DNA of 64,000 nucleotides from Rhodospirillales bacterium (GCA_014324045.1 JACOMY010000011.1:1-64000); one strand, 5' to 3'; shown: positions 26,879 to 37,204, numbered from the stretch's first letter. Numbers and translations are program-made. Notes: a model not told the origin generated them from the letters alone.

Positions 26879-27835
26879 ATGCGCCGATTCCTGGATTTCG
26901 AGAAGCCGATTGCAGATCTGGACGGCAAGATCGCCGAACTGCGGCATCTAGCGGAGAGCGACGGTGTCAATATCGGGGAAGAGGTGCGCCGCCTGCAAGC
27001 CAAGTCGGAAAAGCTGCTGCGCAGCACCTATGCAACGCTGACGGCCTGGCAGAAGACCCAGGTCGCACGCCACCAGGACCGCCCGCACCTGACCGATTAT
27101 CTAGACGCCCTCATCGCCGACTTCACGCCGCTTGCGGGCGACCGCCTTTATGGCGAAGACCGTGCCGTCGTCGGCGGTATGGGACGCTTCCACGGCCGTG
27201 CCGTCATGGTCATGGGTCAGGAGAAAGGCTCGGATATGGAAAGCCGGGTCCGTCACAACTTCGGCATGGCCCGGCCCGAAGGCTACCGCAAGGCGCAACG
27301 CTTGATGAAGCTGGCGGAACGTTTCGCCCTGCCCCTGATCGCCTTCGTCGACACCGCAGGCGCCTACCCAGGCATCGGCGCCGAAGAACGCGGCCAGGCG
27401 GAAGCCATTGCCCGCTGCCTCGACATTTCCCTCTCGCTCAAGGTTCCGGTCGTTGCCGCGGTCATCGGCGAAGGCGGATCCGGCGGCGCAATTGCCCTGG
27501 CGGTGGCCGACCGGGTGTTGATGCTGGAGCACTCCATCTACTCCGTGATCTCGCCCGAAGGCTGCGCCTCGATCCTCTGGCGATCCGCCAAGCAAAGCAA
27601 GGAGGCGGCCGAGGCCCTGCGCCTCACCGCGCAAGACCTGGAGCGGCTGCGGGTGATCGACGAAGTCCTGGCGGAGCCCCTAGGCGGCGCCCACCGCTCG
27701 CCCGTCGAGGCTATCGCCGCCGTCGACGCGGCTCTCAAGCGCTGTCTGGACATCCTGGCCGGCAAGTCCCCGGAACAACTGGTCTCCGGCCGGCGGCAAA
27801 AATTCCTAACCATGGGGAAGGCCGGTTTTGGTTGA
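26879..27835 (+). CDS. accA: Acetyl-CoA carboxylase carboxyltransferase subunit alpha
   Basis: The 318-residue subunit combines with AccD to transfer the carboxyl group from biotin to acetyl-CoA, giving malonyl-CoA. The family start FLDFEKPIADLDGKIAELR, the central FVDTAGAYPGIGAEERGQAE, and the oxyanion-hole region GEGGSGGAIALAVAD with SVISPEGCASILW are present. The length is usual. It stands alone, as is common in alphaproteobacteria, where accA is unlinked from accD. Confidence 0.96.
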   Translation: MRRFLDFEKPIADLDGKIAELRHLAESDGVNIGEEVRRLQAKSEKLLRSTYATLTAWQKTQVARHQDRPHLTDYLDALIADFTPLAGDRLYGEDRAVVGGMGRFHGRAVMVMGQEKGSDMESRVRHNFGMARPEGYRKAQRLMKLAERFALPLIAFVDTAGAYPGIGAEERGQAEAIARCLDISLSLKVPVVAAVIGEGGSGGAIALAVADRVLMLEHSIYSVISPEGCASILWRSAKQSKEAAEALRLTAQDLERLRVIDEVLAEPLGGAHRSPVEAIAAVDAALKRCLDILAGKSPEQLVSGRRQKFLTMGKAGFG

Positions 27836-28049
27836 ACCCGACTTGGGCTAACCCCGTCTAGGCTGACCCCGAAAGGAAACACCCTTTTCTTGCGATCGGG
27901 AGACGATCGGGACTTGCCACCGGCGCGGTTATTTTTGCAAGAGTGCGGCGCAATCGCGGAAAAAGCGCGCGGCGGCTATCTTGTTTTCACTGCACGATTG
28001 ACGGACGCGGGCGGCTGGCATAGGGTCCCCGGCCGTGGCGACGGCCACA

Positions 28050-28124
28050 GCCGGTGTAGCTCAGCGGTAGAGCAGGGCTTTCGTAAAGCCAAGGTCGGGA
28101 GTTCAAATCTCTTCACCGGCACCA
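28050..28124 (+). tRNA. tRNA-Thr (anticodon CGT)
   Basis: The 75-base sequence folds as a cloverleaf: acceptor gccggtg pairs with caccggc, the D arm is gctcagcggtagagc, the anticodon loop TTCGTAA carries CGT, and the T arm contains gttcaaat. The CCA end is encoded. It reads ACG codons. Confidence 0.95.
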
Positions 28125-28133
28125 GGCCGCCAG

Positions 28134-28424
28134 TTATTCCACGCCGTCGAGGATGCGGAGGCTGCCCTTGGAGACTGACCGGCGGAGCGGCAGAATCTTT
28201 CGATAGGCGGCCGATTTGTAGAAGCGCTCGGCTGCGGCCCGGTCGTCGAAGGCGATCAGCACCATGCGCGGCGCAGGAAGCCTGCGCTCCAAGGCCTACG
28301 GGTTTCCCCCGCACACGACGAAGCGGCCGCCGTACTACGCGACCACGCCGGGGCGTGGTGCCGCATCGCGGCGGTAGCTCTCCGGATCCTTCACATCGAT
28401 CTGCGCAAGACTGTAGGCGGTCAT
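28134..28424 (-). pseudogene. DUF1330 family gene with two in-frame stops
   Basis: The frame from an ATG at 28424 to a TAA at 28134 spells a whole DUF1330 protein (small ferredoxin-like fold, function unknown): MTAYSLAQIDVKDPESYRR at the start, YGGRFVVCGG in the middle and FDDRAAAERFYKSAAYRKI near the end. Two TAG codons interrupt it, at 28335-28337 and 28296-28298, so no full product can be made. Otherwise the frame is preserved, which points to recent loss. It lies just after tRNA-Thr in the opposite direction. Confidence 0.75.
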
Positions 28425-28436
28425 GATCGTCCTCTT

Positions 28437-28765
28437 TCAACTGGCTTCGGTGCTGCGGCCGAGAGAGCCCAGGCAAATGGAAAGATCGACCGGCTGTCCT
28501 TCCAGGTCGCGTGCCTCAAGATGCACGACCTGGCTGCCGCGGTTCCCTTGTACAGAAAGACGTCTTATAGGAAGAAGTCCGAGACGCAGGCTGGCCCGGC
28601 ATACTGCCAAATCTGGGCGCTTGCCTGACGCCGGATGCGATTGGGATCACCTAGGGCCTTCTGCACCGCAGGCCCGCTGCGGCCGACGAGCACCGATCCC
28701 TCTTCAACCTCAGCTGCACAGGCCGTCAGAAATGCGGTCGCCAGAAGAAGGGTGGCCTGCGGCAA
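28437..28765 (-). pseudogene. Small lipoprotein gene broken by duplication and frameshift
   Basis: The TTG at 28765 (with TGGAGG upstream) opens a lipoprotein signal with the lipobox LTAC, then GRSGPAVQKALGDPNRIRR and IWQYAGPACV, as in small alphaproteobacterial lipoproteins of the SmpA-like kind. At DFFL a TAA stop occurs within a 15-bp near-tandem duplication (28550-28564 and 28565-28579), and after FLYKG the frame slips; the rest of the protein, QVVHLEARDLEGQPVDLSIC, continues in another frame to a TGA at 28437. The gene lies 15 bases after the bactofilin stop and was probably in its operon. Confidence 0.65.
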
Positions 28766-28780
28766 GACCGGCAGCCTCCA

Positions 28781-29269
28781 TTACCGCTCCACGTCGCCGG
28801 GAGAGACTGCCGGGGTCTCGGTCTCGACCCCTGACTCCAAGGCATCGACCTGGCCGGCCAAGCGCCCGCCGGCCTCGATATAGAGATCGCGGTAGCGCAC
28901 CCGGCCCGTCACCCGGCCGCTGGAGCGGATAATCAGCTGCTTGGTGATCGTCAGGTTGCCGTCGACCCGGCCTTGAATGTCGGCTAGTTCCACCTCGGCA
29001 TTGCCGACAAAGCTGCCGCTTTCGGCGATCTCCAGGGTCCTGGTGCCGTGAATATCGGCTTCCAGGCGTCCCTCGATGGTCAGCTCTTCTGCTTGGCGGA
29101 TCTCGCCGGAGATGGTGACCGCAGGGGGAATCGTCAGCCGATGCACCGTCTCTTCCTGTGCCATGGTACTGCGTGCGCCCTGCATCCGCCGGGCCAAAGC
29201 CGGCGGCAACGCACCCGGGCGGCGTGGCGCATCGGGCGTCCGCCCGGCTATCGGTGGTCTCGCATTCAT
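28781..29269 (-). CDS. Bactofilin (polymer-forming cytoskeletal protein)
   Basis: The 162-residue protein has the bactofilin beta-helix core at about residues 45-135, with the repeated strand pattern seen in ISGEIRQAEELTIEGRLEAD, VGNAEVELADIQGRVDGNL and SGRVTGRVRYRDLYIEAGG. Bactofilins form filaments without nucleotide and localise wall-modifying enzymes or stalk and polar structures. The first about 40 residues are Pro/Arg/Ala-rich and probably disordered; a later start at MAQEETVHRL (residue 36) is possible. No M23 peptidase gene is adjacent, although that is the usual partner. A dead lipoprotein gene follows. Confidence 0.9.
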   Translation of the reverse strand: MNARPPIAGRTPDAPRRPGALPPALARRMQGARSTMAQEETVHRLTIPPAVTISGEIRQAEELTIEGRLEADIHGTRTLEIAESGSFVGNAEVELADIQGRVDGNLTITKQLIIRSSGRVTGRVRYRDLYIEAGGRLAGQVDALESGVETETPAVSPGDVER

Positions 29270-29546
29270 GTCACTGCCTTGCCTTGCCCGGACCAGCCCG
29301 GCGCCATGCTCGCGATGCAGCCGGCGGCCACACCTCTTTATCTTGTTTCACTTTAGCGGACTGCGTCAGCGCCGCACCAGCGTTTCGCGACCGGTCTTCT
29401 TGCAATTGGCCCCCTTGCAAGCGGGCGGCCACGATACGAACTACTGTTGCAAAGCAACGAAACCTCTTGACGGGACGCGCCGGGCCGGTGCGCTTGCCGC
29501 TTGGGTGTGCCGATAAGTATCCAGACGCAACAGAGAAACCAGCGAC

Positions 29547-30539
29547 GTGAGCGCAAAGAGCTACGATGTCTGTGGCATCGGCGATGCCATTGTCGATGTC
29601 TTGGCCCAAGCCAAGGAAACCTTTCTGGCCGAGCAGAACCTCGCCAAAGGCACCATGAGTCTGATTGACGGCCATCGCGCCGAAGAACTCTATCGCCTGA
29701 TGGAACCGGGCCGCGAGGTCTCCGGCGGATCGGCAGCCAACTCCATGGCTGGACTGGCCGCGCTGGAAGGCCGTGCGGCATTCATCGGCAAGGTGCGCAA
29801 CGACCGGCTGGGCGGGATCTTCGCACACGACATTCGGGCCGCCGGGGTCGATTTCACGACCCCGCCGGCCGAATCGGGCCCGCCGACTGCGCGCTGCCTA
29901 ATCCTTGTGACGCCGGACGGAGAGCGGACCATGAATACCTTCCTGGGCGCCTGCACCGGACTGGGACCGGAGGACGTAGACGGCGAGACCCTGCAAGCCT
30001 CCAAGGTGACTTATCTCGAGGGCTATCTCTTCGATCCGCCAGCAGCCAAGGAAGCCTTCCACAAGGCCGCCGAACTGGCCCATGCCGCCGGCCGCAAGGT
30101 CGCCTTGACCCTCTCCGACCCCTTCTGCGTAGAGCGCCACCGTGCGGACTTTCGCAGCCTCATCGAGGGGCACATCGACCTGCTCTTCGCCAATGAGGCC
30201 GAGGCGATCGCCCTGACCGGGACCGGGGATCTGGCCAGTGCCCTTGCCACTCTGGAGGGTAAGCTGGACATAACCGTCGTCACACGCAGCGCCGAGGGTG
30301 CGGTCATCCTGGTCAGGGGCGCGCGCCACGAGGTTGCGGCCTTCCCGGTGCCGCGGGTGGTCGACACCACCGGGGCCGGCGACCTCTTCGCCGCCGGTTT
30401 TCTGGCCGGCTACACCAGGGGCAAGCCCTTGCCCGACTGCGGCCGCCTAGGCGCGCTGGCTGCTTCCGAGATCATCAGCCACTTCGGCGCACGGCCAGAA
30501 GCCGACCTGACCGCGCTGGCTCGCCGTGCGCTGCCTTAA
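29547..30539 (+). CDS. PfkB-family carbohydrate/nucleoside kinase (adenosine kinase-like)
   Basis: The 330-residue protein is a ribokinase-fold kinase. The first substrate motif region SGGSAANSMAGLAALEG (residues about 59-75) and the ATP/anion-hole motif DTTGAGDLFAAGFL with the catalytic Asp are clear. The N-terminus YDVCGIGDAIVDVLAQ and the overall sequence resemble bacterial proteins annotated as adenosine kinase, but sugar specificity cannot be read from the sequence. The start is GTG at 29547. The typA gene begins 14 bases after its stop, so both may be co-transcribed. Confidence 0.88.
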   Translation: MSAKSYDVCGIGDAIVDVLAQAKETFLAEQNLAKGTMSLIDGHRAEELYRLMEPGREVSGGSAANSMAGLAALEGRAAFIGKVRNDRLGGIFAHDIRAAGVDFTTPPAESGPPTARCLILVTPDGERTMNTFLGACTGLGPEDVDGETLQASKVTYLEGYLFDPPAAKEAFHKAAELAHAAGRKVALTLSDPFCVERHRADFRSLIEGHIDLLFANEAEAIALTGTGDLASALATLEGKLDITVVTRSAEGAVILVRGARHEVAAFPVPRVVDTTGAGDLFAAGFLAGYTRGKPLPDCGRLGALAASEIISHFGARPEADLTALARRALP

Positions 30540-30553
30540 GGACCCTACCAACC

Positions 30554-32416
30554 ATGAGCCTAGACCAACTGGCGCTGCGCAACATCGCCATCGTTGCGCA
30601 CGTCGACCACGGCAAGACCACCCTCGTCGACGAGTTGCTGAAACAGTCCGGTGCTTACCGCAGCAACCGGCGCATTGCCGAACGGGCCATGGACTCGAAC
30701 GACCTGGAGCGCGAACGCGGGATTACCATCCTGGCCAAGTCGACCTCGGTCGAATGGAAGGGCAAGCGCATCAACATTGTCGACACCCCGGGACATGCCG
30801 ACTTCGGCGGCGAGGTAGAGCGCATTCTCTCCATGGTCGACGGCGCGCTGCTGCTGGTGGATGCCGCCGAAGGGCCGATGCCGCAGACAAAGTTCGTGCT
30901 GGCCAAGGCCCTAGCGCGCGGCCTGAAGCCCATCGTCGTCATCAACAAGGTCGACAAGCCGGAGGAGCGCGCACAGGCAGTCGAGAGCGAGGTCTTCGAC
31001 CTCTTCGCCTTGCTCGACGCCAGCGAAGAGCAACTCGACTTTCCCTGCCTCTTCGCCTCGGCCAAACAGGGCTGGGCCTCAGACAGCCTGGACGGTCGCC
31101 GCGAGAGCCTGGCGCCGCTGTTCGAGCGCATTGTTGCGCATGTGCCAGCACCTGAGGCCGACAGCAACGGCCCTTTCGCCATGCTGGCGACGACCCTGGA
31201 AGCGGATCCCTATCTGGGCCGTATCCTGACCGGGCGCATTCAGTCCGGCGTCGCTCGGGTCAACGCCCCGGTCCGGGCACTGGGCGCCGACGGCAAGGCG
31301 ATCGAACAGGGCCGCCTCACCAAGCTGCTGGCCTTCCGCGGCCTGGAGCGTCAGCCGATTGAGGAGGCCCTTGCCGGCGATATCGTCGCCGTCGCCGGGC
31401 TGGCGGCGGCCAACGTCGCCGACACCCTGGCAGCCCCGGAGGTCGAGACGCCGATCCCGGCCCAGCCGATCGATCCCCCGATCCTGGCCATGACCTTCTC
31501 GATCAACGATTCGCCTCTGGCAGGCCGCGAGGGCAACAAGGTCACCGGCCGCCTGATCCGCGCCCGCCTGCTGCGCGAGGCCGAGGGCAACGTCGCGATC
31601 CGGGTGCGCGCAACCGGGGAGAAGGACGCTTTCGAGGTGGCCGGCCGCGGCGAGTTGCAACTGGGCGTGCTGATCGAGACCATGCGCCGCGAGGGCTACG
31701 AACTGTCGATCAGCCGCCCGCGCGTGGTAATGCGCAGCGGCGGCGGGCAGACCCTGGAGCCGATGGAAGAGGTCGTGATCGACGTCAACGAAGAGCACTC
31801 CGGCGCGGTGGTGGAGAAGCTGTCCCTGCGCAAGGCGGAACTCAAGGACCTGCGGCCTTCCGGCGGTGGCAAGCAGCGCCTGACTTTCCTCGCCCCCTCG
31901 CGCGGCCTGATCGGCTATCACGGCGAGTTCCTGACCGATACGCGCGGCAGCGGCATCATGAACCGCGTGTTCCACGGCTATGCCCCCCACAAGGGTCCGA
32001 TCTCCGGCCGCCGGGCCGGCGTGCTGATCGCCATCGGCCGCGGCGCCGCCGTCTCCTATGCGCTGTGGAACCTGGAGGAGCGTGGCCAGCTCTTTATCGG
32101 CGCTGGCGCCGAGGTCTACGACGGCATGATCATCGGCGAGCACAGCCGCGAGAACGATCTGGAGGTCAATCCGCTGAAGGCCAAGCAGCTGACCAACATC
32201 CGCGCCGCCGGTAAGGACGATGCGGTCAAGCTCTCGCCGCCGCGTAAGATGAGCCTGGAACAATCGCTGGCCTACATCGCCGACGACGAGTTGGTCGAGG
32301 CGACGCCCAAGACGGTGCGCCTGCGCAAGCGCACCCTGGACGCCAACCGGCGCAAGAAGGAAAGCCGTCTAAGGCAAGCACGGCAAGCCTGCGGCAGGCG
32401 GTTAGTGCTTTATTAG
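30554..32416 (+). CDS. typA: Ribosome-associated GTPase TypA/BipA
   Basis: The 620-residue translational GTPase binds the 70S ribosome and aids 50S assembly and stress adaptation. G1 is [10 protein letters not shown], the switch-II motif is [14 protein letters not shown], and G4 is [11 protein letters not shown]. Elongation-factor-like domains II, III and V follow, and the C-terminal BipA-specific domain includes [33 protein letters not shown]-like sequence ([16 protein letters not shown]) and [12 protein letters not shown]. Its 3' end overlaps that of a convergent lipoprotein gene by 15 bases. Confidence 0.96.
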   Translation: MSLDQLALRNIAIVAHVDHGKTTLVDELLKQSGAYRSNRRIAERAMDSNDLERERGITILAKSTSVEWKGKRINIVDTPGHADFGGEVERILSMVDGALLLVDAAEGPMPQTKFVLAKALARGLKPIVVINKVDKPEERAQAVESEVFDLFALLDASEEQLDFPCLFASAKQGWASDSLDGRRESLAPLFERIVAHVPAPEADSNGPFAMLATTLEADPYLGRILTGRIQSGVARVNAPVRALGADGKAIEQGRLTKLLAFRGLERQPIEEALAGDIVAVAGLAAANVADTLAAPEVETPIPAQPIDPPILAMTFSINDSPLAGREGNKVTGRLIRARLLREAEGNVAIRVRATGEKDAFEVAGRGELQLGVLIETMRREGYELSISRPRVVMRSGGGQTLEPMEEVVIDVNEEHSGAVVEKLSLRKAELKDLRPSGGGKQRLTFLAPSRGLIGYHGEFLTDTRGSGIMNRVFHGYAPHKGPISGRRAGVLIAIGRGAAVSYALWNLEERGQLFIGAGAEVYDGMIIGEHSRENDLEVNPLKAKQLTNIRAAGKDDAVKLSPPRKMSLEQSLAYIADDELVEATPKTVRLRKRTLDANRRKKESRLRQARQACGRRLVLY

Positions 32417-32998
32417 GGTGTAGTCGTAGGTCCGGCCGCGGTCGATCCTGATCGTGTGGCGAGTGATCTTGCCGCCGTGGCTGGCCTCGACGGTGTAGAA
32501 GCCCTGCGGTAGGGTAATGCGTGGGCGGGCACCAGCCGGCACCGCCAAAAGCTTACGCTTGCCGTTCCTATCCTTGCGCCAGGAGAATACACGCCAAGCG
32601 ACATTACGGCGATAGGCGTCAGCGCCGTTCTGCGGGATCAGGGCCAAAGTGGCGAGACCGACGTCCAGAACCACCTTCTGGTTCGTCGGCCCGTTCACGG
32701 AGAAGCGCTTCTCTTCCGTCCACTGGTCCAGTTGCACCCGCATCCTATAGCGGCCTTCCGGCAGCAACACCTGGCCCGGTCCGATCAGCGAGATCGATTC
32801 GGCAACGCCGCCTTCCTTGGCCAGAGGCTCGATCGTCAGCCGGACGTCGGCCAGGCGATGGGTTTGCCCCCCGTTCATATCGATGTCGATATCGACCGGC
32901 TGAAGCTGCGCCGGCACACATCCAGCCGGTAACACCGGTAGCGCCGACACCAGTAAAAACACAACGAAATACCGTCTGGCGAGCGCGTTAGCGGTCAT
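32402..32998 (-). CDS. Predicted outer-membrane or periplasmic lipoprotein
   Basis: The 198-residue protein begins with a signal peptide (YFVVFLLVSALPVLPAGC) whose lipobox LPAGC places the lipidated cysteine at about residue 27. The mature part looks beta-rich, with a pattern like PEGA-type or carboxypeptidase-regulatory repeats: VLLPEGRYRMRVQLDQW, FSVNGPTNQKVVLDVG and TLPQGFYTVEASHGGK. No family is recognised with confidence. It converges with typA and overlaps it by 15 bases, so transcription of the two is antagonistic at the ends. Confidence 0.75.
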   Translation of the reverse strand: MTANALARRYFVVFLLVSALPVLPAGCVPAQLQPVDIDIDMNGGQTHRLADVRLTIEPLAKEGGVAESISLIGPGQVLLPEGRYRMRVQLDQWTEEKRFSVNGPTNQKVVLDVGLATLALIPQNGADAYRRNVAWRVFSWRKDRNGKRKLLAVPAGARPRITLPQGFYTVEASHGGKITRHTIRIDRGRTYDYTLIKH

Positions 32999-33109
32999 CC
33001 TGCTTTCCCTCTTAGACGCTTGCCGGCTGCGTCGCGCGCCTCGTTAATTCCCTGCATCGTAGTGCTCTTGGCTGCATTGCAACAAGGCCGGGGCTGCCGG
33101 GACGTAAGA

Positions 33110-34527
33110 CTATGCAATTGCCTTGGACGGCAGGGCAGCCAAGCGTCGGCCGGCAAAAATAGCCAGCGCGGCAAAGGGGATAAATGCTGCAAAGAGACCC
33201 TGCACGGCGATCGCCGACTGCGCCTTGTCCCCCATCGGCTCCAGGCCCTGCGAATTGATGGCAATACCCGCTATGGCCGCTCCCAGGGAGTAGCCGAGCA
33301 TCTGCACCGCCGCTACCGCGCCGGCCGCCTGCTCTCGTTCGCCTTCCGGCGCCGCGGTGACAACCCTGCGGACAATGAAAGCATAGGCCAGCCCGTAGCC
33401 GGCCCCCTGCATTGCCACCCAAGGCAACACCATCCAAGAGGGCCCGAGCGGCAAAAAAACGGCAATGCCTAACAAACCGCAAAACACCGTTACCGGACCC
33501 AGACGCAGATAGAGCGGCTCTCCCTCCGGCTGCACACGCCCAACCGCCAGCGCCGCCAAAGTCCAGGCAATGGATTCGCTCGCTACGAAATAGCCAGCTC
33601 GAAGCGCGCCAATCCCGTAGAAAGTTTCCAGTAGAAAGGGCCCGTAGATCAAGAAGGCTATGGTGGAAACCGACAACAAGAGAGTCATTGCAAGGCCGCT
33701 GCGCACGGCAGGCGACGTCCTCAATCCGGCGCTTGGCAAGAGACTGCCGGAGGCAAGGATTTCCGCCCTCAACATCGACAGGAGAAGGGTCAATCCTACT
33801 GCGACGAGCCCGAAACCGGCCCATACCGACGGGACCACGCCCGCCGCAGCGACCGCCAACACGCCGAGCGTGAGCAGCGTCAAGGAATGCCAGGGTACAC
33901 GATGGCTACCCAGGGCGCCCGGGCTGCGGTTCATCCGGGACGACAGCCCCATCCGGGACAACATCCAAGGGGCCGCCAGCGCAATGAGCAATCCCTTGCC
34001 GGCAAACACCAGAAAGGCGCCACGCCACCATCCGGCCTCGGCAAAGAGTCCGCCAATCAACGGACCGGCCAGCGAGGACAGGCCCCAAACCCCGGAGATG
34101 AGGGCGAAGAGGGAAGTCCAGTTCCGCTCAGGGAAACCCTTGGTCACAGCCACATGGCTCAGCGCCATCAAGGCGCCGCCGCCCAGACCCTGCAGCACAC
34201 GCCCCGACAGCAGCAGCCCCATCGTAGGTGCAACGGCGGAGCAAAGGCAGCCGAGGGCAAAGATCCCCGCAAAAACTGCCAAGGACCGGCCGACGCCGAT
34301 TCGAAGCGAGGCCAGCCCCGCCAAGACGCCGGCCACAATCGAACCCAACTCGTAGAGGGCAAAGGCCCAGGGGATCCAGGCGATCCCCCCAGACTGCGCA
34401 CCACCGACGGCATCACCGTGGCGACGACCAAACTATCGGCCGCATGCAGCCAGATAGCGCCGCACAGCAGAAGAAAGAGGTTTAAGCGTCCCGCACCCAG
34501 GATTTTCTGCCAGGTCTCCCGCTTCAT
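33110..34527 (-). pseudogene. MFS transporter gene with one frameshift in a G-tract
   Basis: The ATG at 34527 (AGAGAGG upstream) starts MKRETWQKILGAGRLNLFLL and the first helix with the MFS-like ADSLVVATVMPSVVRSLGG. At the run of six G (34385-34390 on the plus strand, as C) the frame slips by one; the remaining 413 residues continue in the frame that reads WAFALYELGSIVAGVLAG and hold about twelve more hydrophobic segments, including GRVLQGLGGGALMALSHV. Seven G would restore a complete 470-residue transporter. The protein resembles drug-resistance transporters of the 14-helix type. The break may be real, phase-variable or a sequencing error. A divergent regulator gene is next to it. Confidence 0.75.
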
Positions 34528-34586
34528 GCAACCTCTCTTCTTAGACTCGATTCCGTGCCAGACGGCATTGAGTTCACTAAGCCTTT

Positions 34587-34614
34587 CGTTTAAAAACAAA
34601 TTTTTTTTTAAACG
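34587..34614. promoter_or_regulatory. Palindromic candidate operator between MFS and regulator genes
   Basis: CGTTTAAAAA at 34587-34596 is repeated as its exact reverse complement at 34605-34614. The site lies in the AT-rich intergenic space between the divergent MFS gene and the SufR-like regulator, 68 bases before the regulator start. Such a position is typical of an autoregulated operator; binding is inferred. Confidence 0.55.
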
Positions 34615-34681
34615 ATCTTGAACCAGCCTTGCATCGAGAATCGCAGAAGATATTTTTCTAAAGTGCGATGGAGGCGGGGCG

Positions 34682-35311
34682 ATGGCGCTTAGCGATTCCG
34701 ACATTCTCTCGACAGTGAAGCTCGCCGGGCCGATGACAACGGCGTCGCTCAGTGAGACCTTGGGCATCACCCGGCAAGGTGCCCGCCGGCGCTTGGCCCA
34801 GTTGGCCGACGCTGGCCTGCTGCTTGAAGAGCGGGAGAAGAGAGGTGTCGGCCGACCCAGCGCCCTCTGGTCCTTGACCGCCTCCGGACATGCGCGCTTT
34901 CCGGATGGTCATGCAGACTTGACCGGAGCACTGATCGAGGAGGTCAAAGCCCTTTTCGGCAACGACGCTGTTGAGCGCCTGATCGCGCAGCGGGAGAGGA
35001 CGCAAGCAACCCGCTATCGTGCAGCCCTAGATGGCAGCACGGGCTTGGAATCCCGTTTGGCAACCTTGGCGGCGCTACGAACGAAAGAGGGCTATATGGC
35101 CGCCGTGGAGCGCCAGGACGACGGGAGCTTCCTGTTGACCGAAAGCCACTGCCCGATCTACGCGGCAGCCCAAGCTTGCCAAGGCTTTTGCCGCTCGGAA
35201 CTCTCGCTCTTCAAGAGCCTGCTGAGCGCCGGGGCTTCGATAGAACGCTGTCGTCATCTCTTGAGCGGCGGCCAGCGCTGCGCCTACCGCGTAACGCCGC
35301 TACAAAGGTAA
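34682..35311 (+). CDS. SufR-like winged-helix regulator with cysteine cluster
   Basis: The 209-residue protein has an N-terminal winged helix (residues about 5-70; MTTASLSETLGITRQGARR is the recognition part) and a C-terminal region with Cys-rich motifs HCPIYAAAQACQGFCRSE and CRHLLSGGQRCAYRV. This arrangement matches the COG2345/SufR family, in which three or four cysteines bind an Fe-S cluster that senses iron or oxidants. It is divergently transcribed from the MFS gene and shares with it a palindromic AT-rich intergenic site. It probably represses the transporter and itself. No suf operon is in the window, so its target is not necessarily suf. Confidence 0.82.
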   Translation: MALSDSDILSTVKLAGPMTTASLSETLGITRQGARRRLAQLADAGLLLEEREKRGVGRPSALWSLTASGHARFPDGHADLTGALIEEVKALFGNDAVERLIAQRERTQATRYRAALDGSTGLESRLATLAALRTKEGYMAAVERQDDGSFLLTESHCPIYAAAQACQGFCRSELSLFKSLLSAGASIERCRHLLSGGQRCAYRVTPLQR

Positions 35312-35371
35312 GCCCCCCGCCCCGGATCACGCCGCGCCGGCACGATCCGGAAGCGGGAAAACTCCAGGTTG

Positions 35372-37045
35372 CTAGAACAGTCCTTCGATCTGGCCATCCT
35401 TGTTAAGGTAGATCTTGTTGGCGGCCGGCACACGCGGCAGGCCGGGCATGGTCATGATATCGCCGCAGATCGCCACGATAAACTCCGCCCCGGCCGAGAG
35501 ACGCACCTCACGGATGGTAACCGAGTGACCTGAGGGCGCGCCCTTCAGGTTGGGATCGGTCGAGAAGGAGTACTGTGTCTTGGCCACGCAGACCGGAAAG
35601 TGGCCGTAGCCCTGGTCCTGCAGCTCCTTGATGCGGTTACGGACGGCCTTGTCGGCCTGGACGTCATCGGCGCCATAGAGCTTGGTCGCAATAGTCTTGA
35701 CCTTGTCCCACAGCGGGAGGCCGTCGTCGTAGATCGGCGAGAACTGGTCGATACCGCTGTCGATCAACTCTACCGCGTGACGGGCCAGATCCTCAGTGCC
35801 CTTGCCGCCTTCGGCCCAATGGTTGCAGCGGATCGCGATGGTGCCCAGGTTCTCGGCCACTTTCTGCACCGCGGCGGCCTCGGCGTCGGTGTCGGTGATG
35901 AAACGGTTGATCGCGACCACCGCCGGCACGCCGAAAGACTTCACGTTTCGGATGTGACGCGCCAGATTCTCGCAACCCCTCTTCACCGCTTCGACGTTCT
36001 CCTCGCCCAACTGCTCCTTAGAGACACCGCCATGCATCTTCAGCGCCCGGATGGTGGCGACGATAACTGCAGCGTTGGGCTTAAGGCCCGCCTTGCGGCA
36101 TTTGATGTCGAAAAACTTCTCGGCCCCCAGGTCGGCACCGAAGCCGGCCTCGGTGACCACGTAGTCAGCCAGGCGCAACGCCGTCTCGGTAGCGATCACG
36201 CTGTTGCAGCCATGCGCGATATTGGCGAAGGGACCGCCGTGAATGAAGGCCGGATTGTTCTCCAGGGTCTGCACTAGGTTCGGTGCCAGTGCGTCTTTCA
36301 GCAGCACCGCCATGGCGCCGGGGGCGGAGAGCGCGGCCGCAGTAACCGGCTTTTTCTCACGGGTGTAGGCCACCACGATCTTGCCTAGACGCTCTGTCAG
36401 ATCCTTCAGGTTCTTGGACAGGCAGAAGATCGCCATGATCTCGGACGCCACGACGATGTCGAAGCCATCCTCGCGCGGGAAACCGTTGGCGATGCCGCCC
36501 AGCGAGGCGTTGATAGCGCGCAGCGAGCGGTCGTTCATGTCGACCACGCGGCGCCAAGCCACGCGGCGGCCGTCGATGCCCAGCTGGTTGCCCCAGTAGA
36601 TGTGGTTGTCGATCAACGCCGACAGCAGATTATGAGCAGCGCCGATGGCATGAAAGTCGCCGGTGAAGTGAAGGTTGATGTCCTCCATCGGCACCACCTG
36701 GGCATAGCCGCCGCCGGCGGCCCCGCCCTTGACACCGAAGCAGGGGCCCAGCGAGGGTTCGCGCAGGCACATGATGGCCTTCTTGCCGATACGGTTCAGG
36801 CCGTCGCCCAGCCCGACGGTGGTCGTGGTCTTGCCCTCGCCGGCCGGAGTCGGATTGATCGCGGTGACCAGGATTAGCTTGCCGCGCGGGCGCGCTCCCA
36901 ACTCTTCGATGAACTCCAGAGAGACTTTGGCCTTGTAGGGACCGTAGTTCAGCAGGGCTTCGGCAGGAATATCGACCTTGGCACCGATCTCGTGGATCGG
37001 CTTCATGGTCGCTTCGCGGGCAATCTCGATATCGCTCTTCAGCAT
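35372..37045 (-). CDS. fhs: Formate--tetrahydrofolate ligase
   Basis: The 557-residue enzyme makes 10-formyl-THF from formate, THF and ATP. The ATG at 37045 is chosen because it gives the usual start [12 protein letters not shown]; upstream codons lack a site, whereas GGGGAAACACC precedes this ATG. Seen are the ATP loop [40 protein letters not shown] and the monovalent-cation/folate regions. It lies immediately downstream of the sarcosine oxidase genes on the same strand, linking methyl-group oxidation to the formyl-THF pool. Confidence 0.96.
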   Translation of the reverse strand: MLKSDIEIAREATMKPIHEIGAKVDIPAEALLNYGPYKAKVSLEFIEELGARPRGKLILVTAINPTPAGEGKTTTTVGLGDGLNRIGKKAIMCLREPSLGPCFGVKGGAAGGGYAQVVPMEDINLHFTGDFHAIGAAHNLLSALIDNHIYWGNQLGIDGRRVAWRRVVDMNDRSLRAINASLGGIANGFPREDGFDIVVASEIMAIFCLSKNLKDLTERLGKIVVAYTREKKPVTAAALSAPGAMAVLLKDALAPNLVQTLENNPAFIHGGPFANIAHGCNSVIATETALRLADYVVTEAGFGADLGAEKFFDIKCRKAGLKPNAAVIVATIRALKMHGGVSKEQLGEENVEAVKRGCENLARHIRNVKSFGVPAVVAINRFITDTDAEAAAVQKVAENLGTIAIRCNHWAEGGKGTEDLARHAVELIDSGIDQFSPIYDDGLPLWDKVKTIATKLYGADDVQADKAVRNRIKELQDQGYGHFPVCVAKTQYSFSTDPNLKGAPSGHSVTIREVRLSAGAEFIVAICGDIMTMPGLPRVPAANKIYLNKDGQIEGLF

Positions 37046-37204
37046 GGTGTTTCCCCATTCGTACGGAGGCTTCAAGTAAGCGGACACAAGCGGTTTAAGG
37101 TGTCTGCACCCTGGGGGACCGCCAGGCCCTTGCGATGTTCTGGGACGACCGGAGAAGGCTTCATTTCCGTCATTCTCGACCGGCCCGCCACCTCCTTGCC
37201 AACT

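Noticed and set aside
28296-28337. Possible reassignment of TAG, because several premature stops in this window are TAG
   Set aside because: TAG also ends clearly intact genes here (for example the protease at 5496-5498, phnY and soxA), and other lesions are frameshifts, so decay is the simpler explanation.
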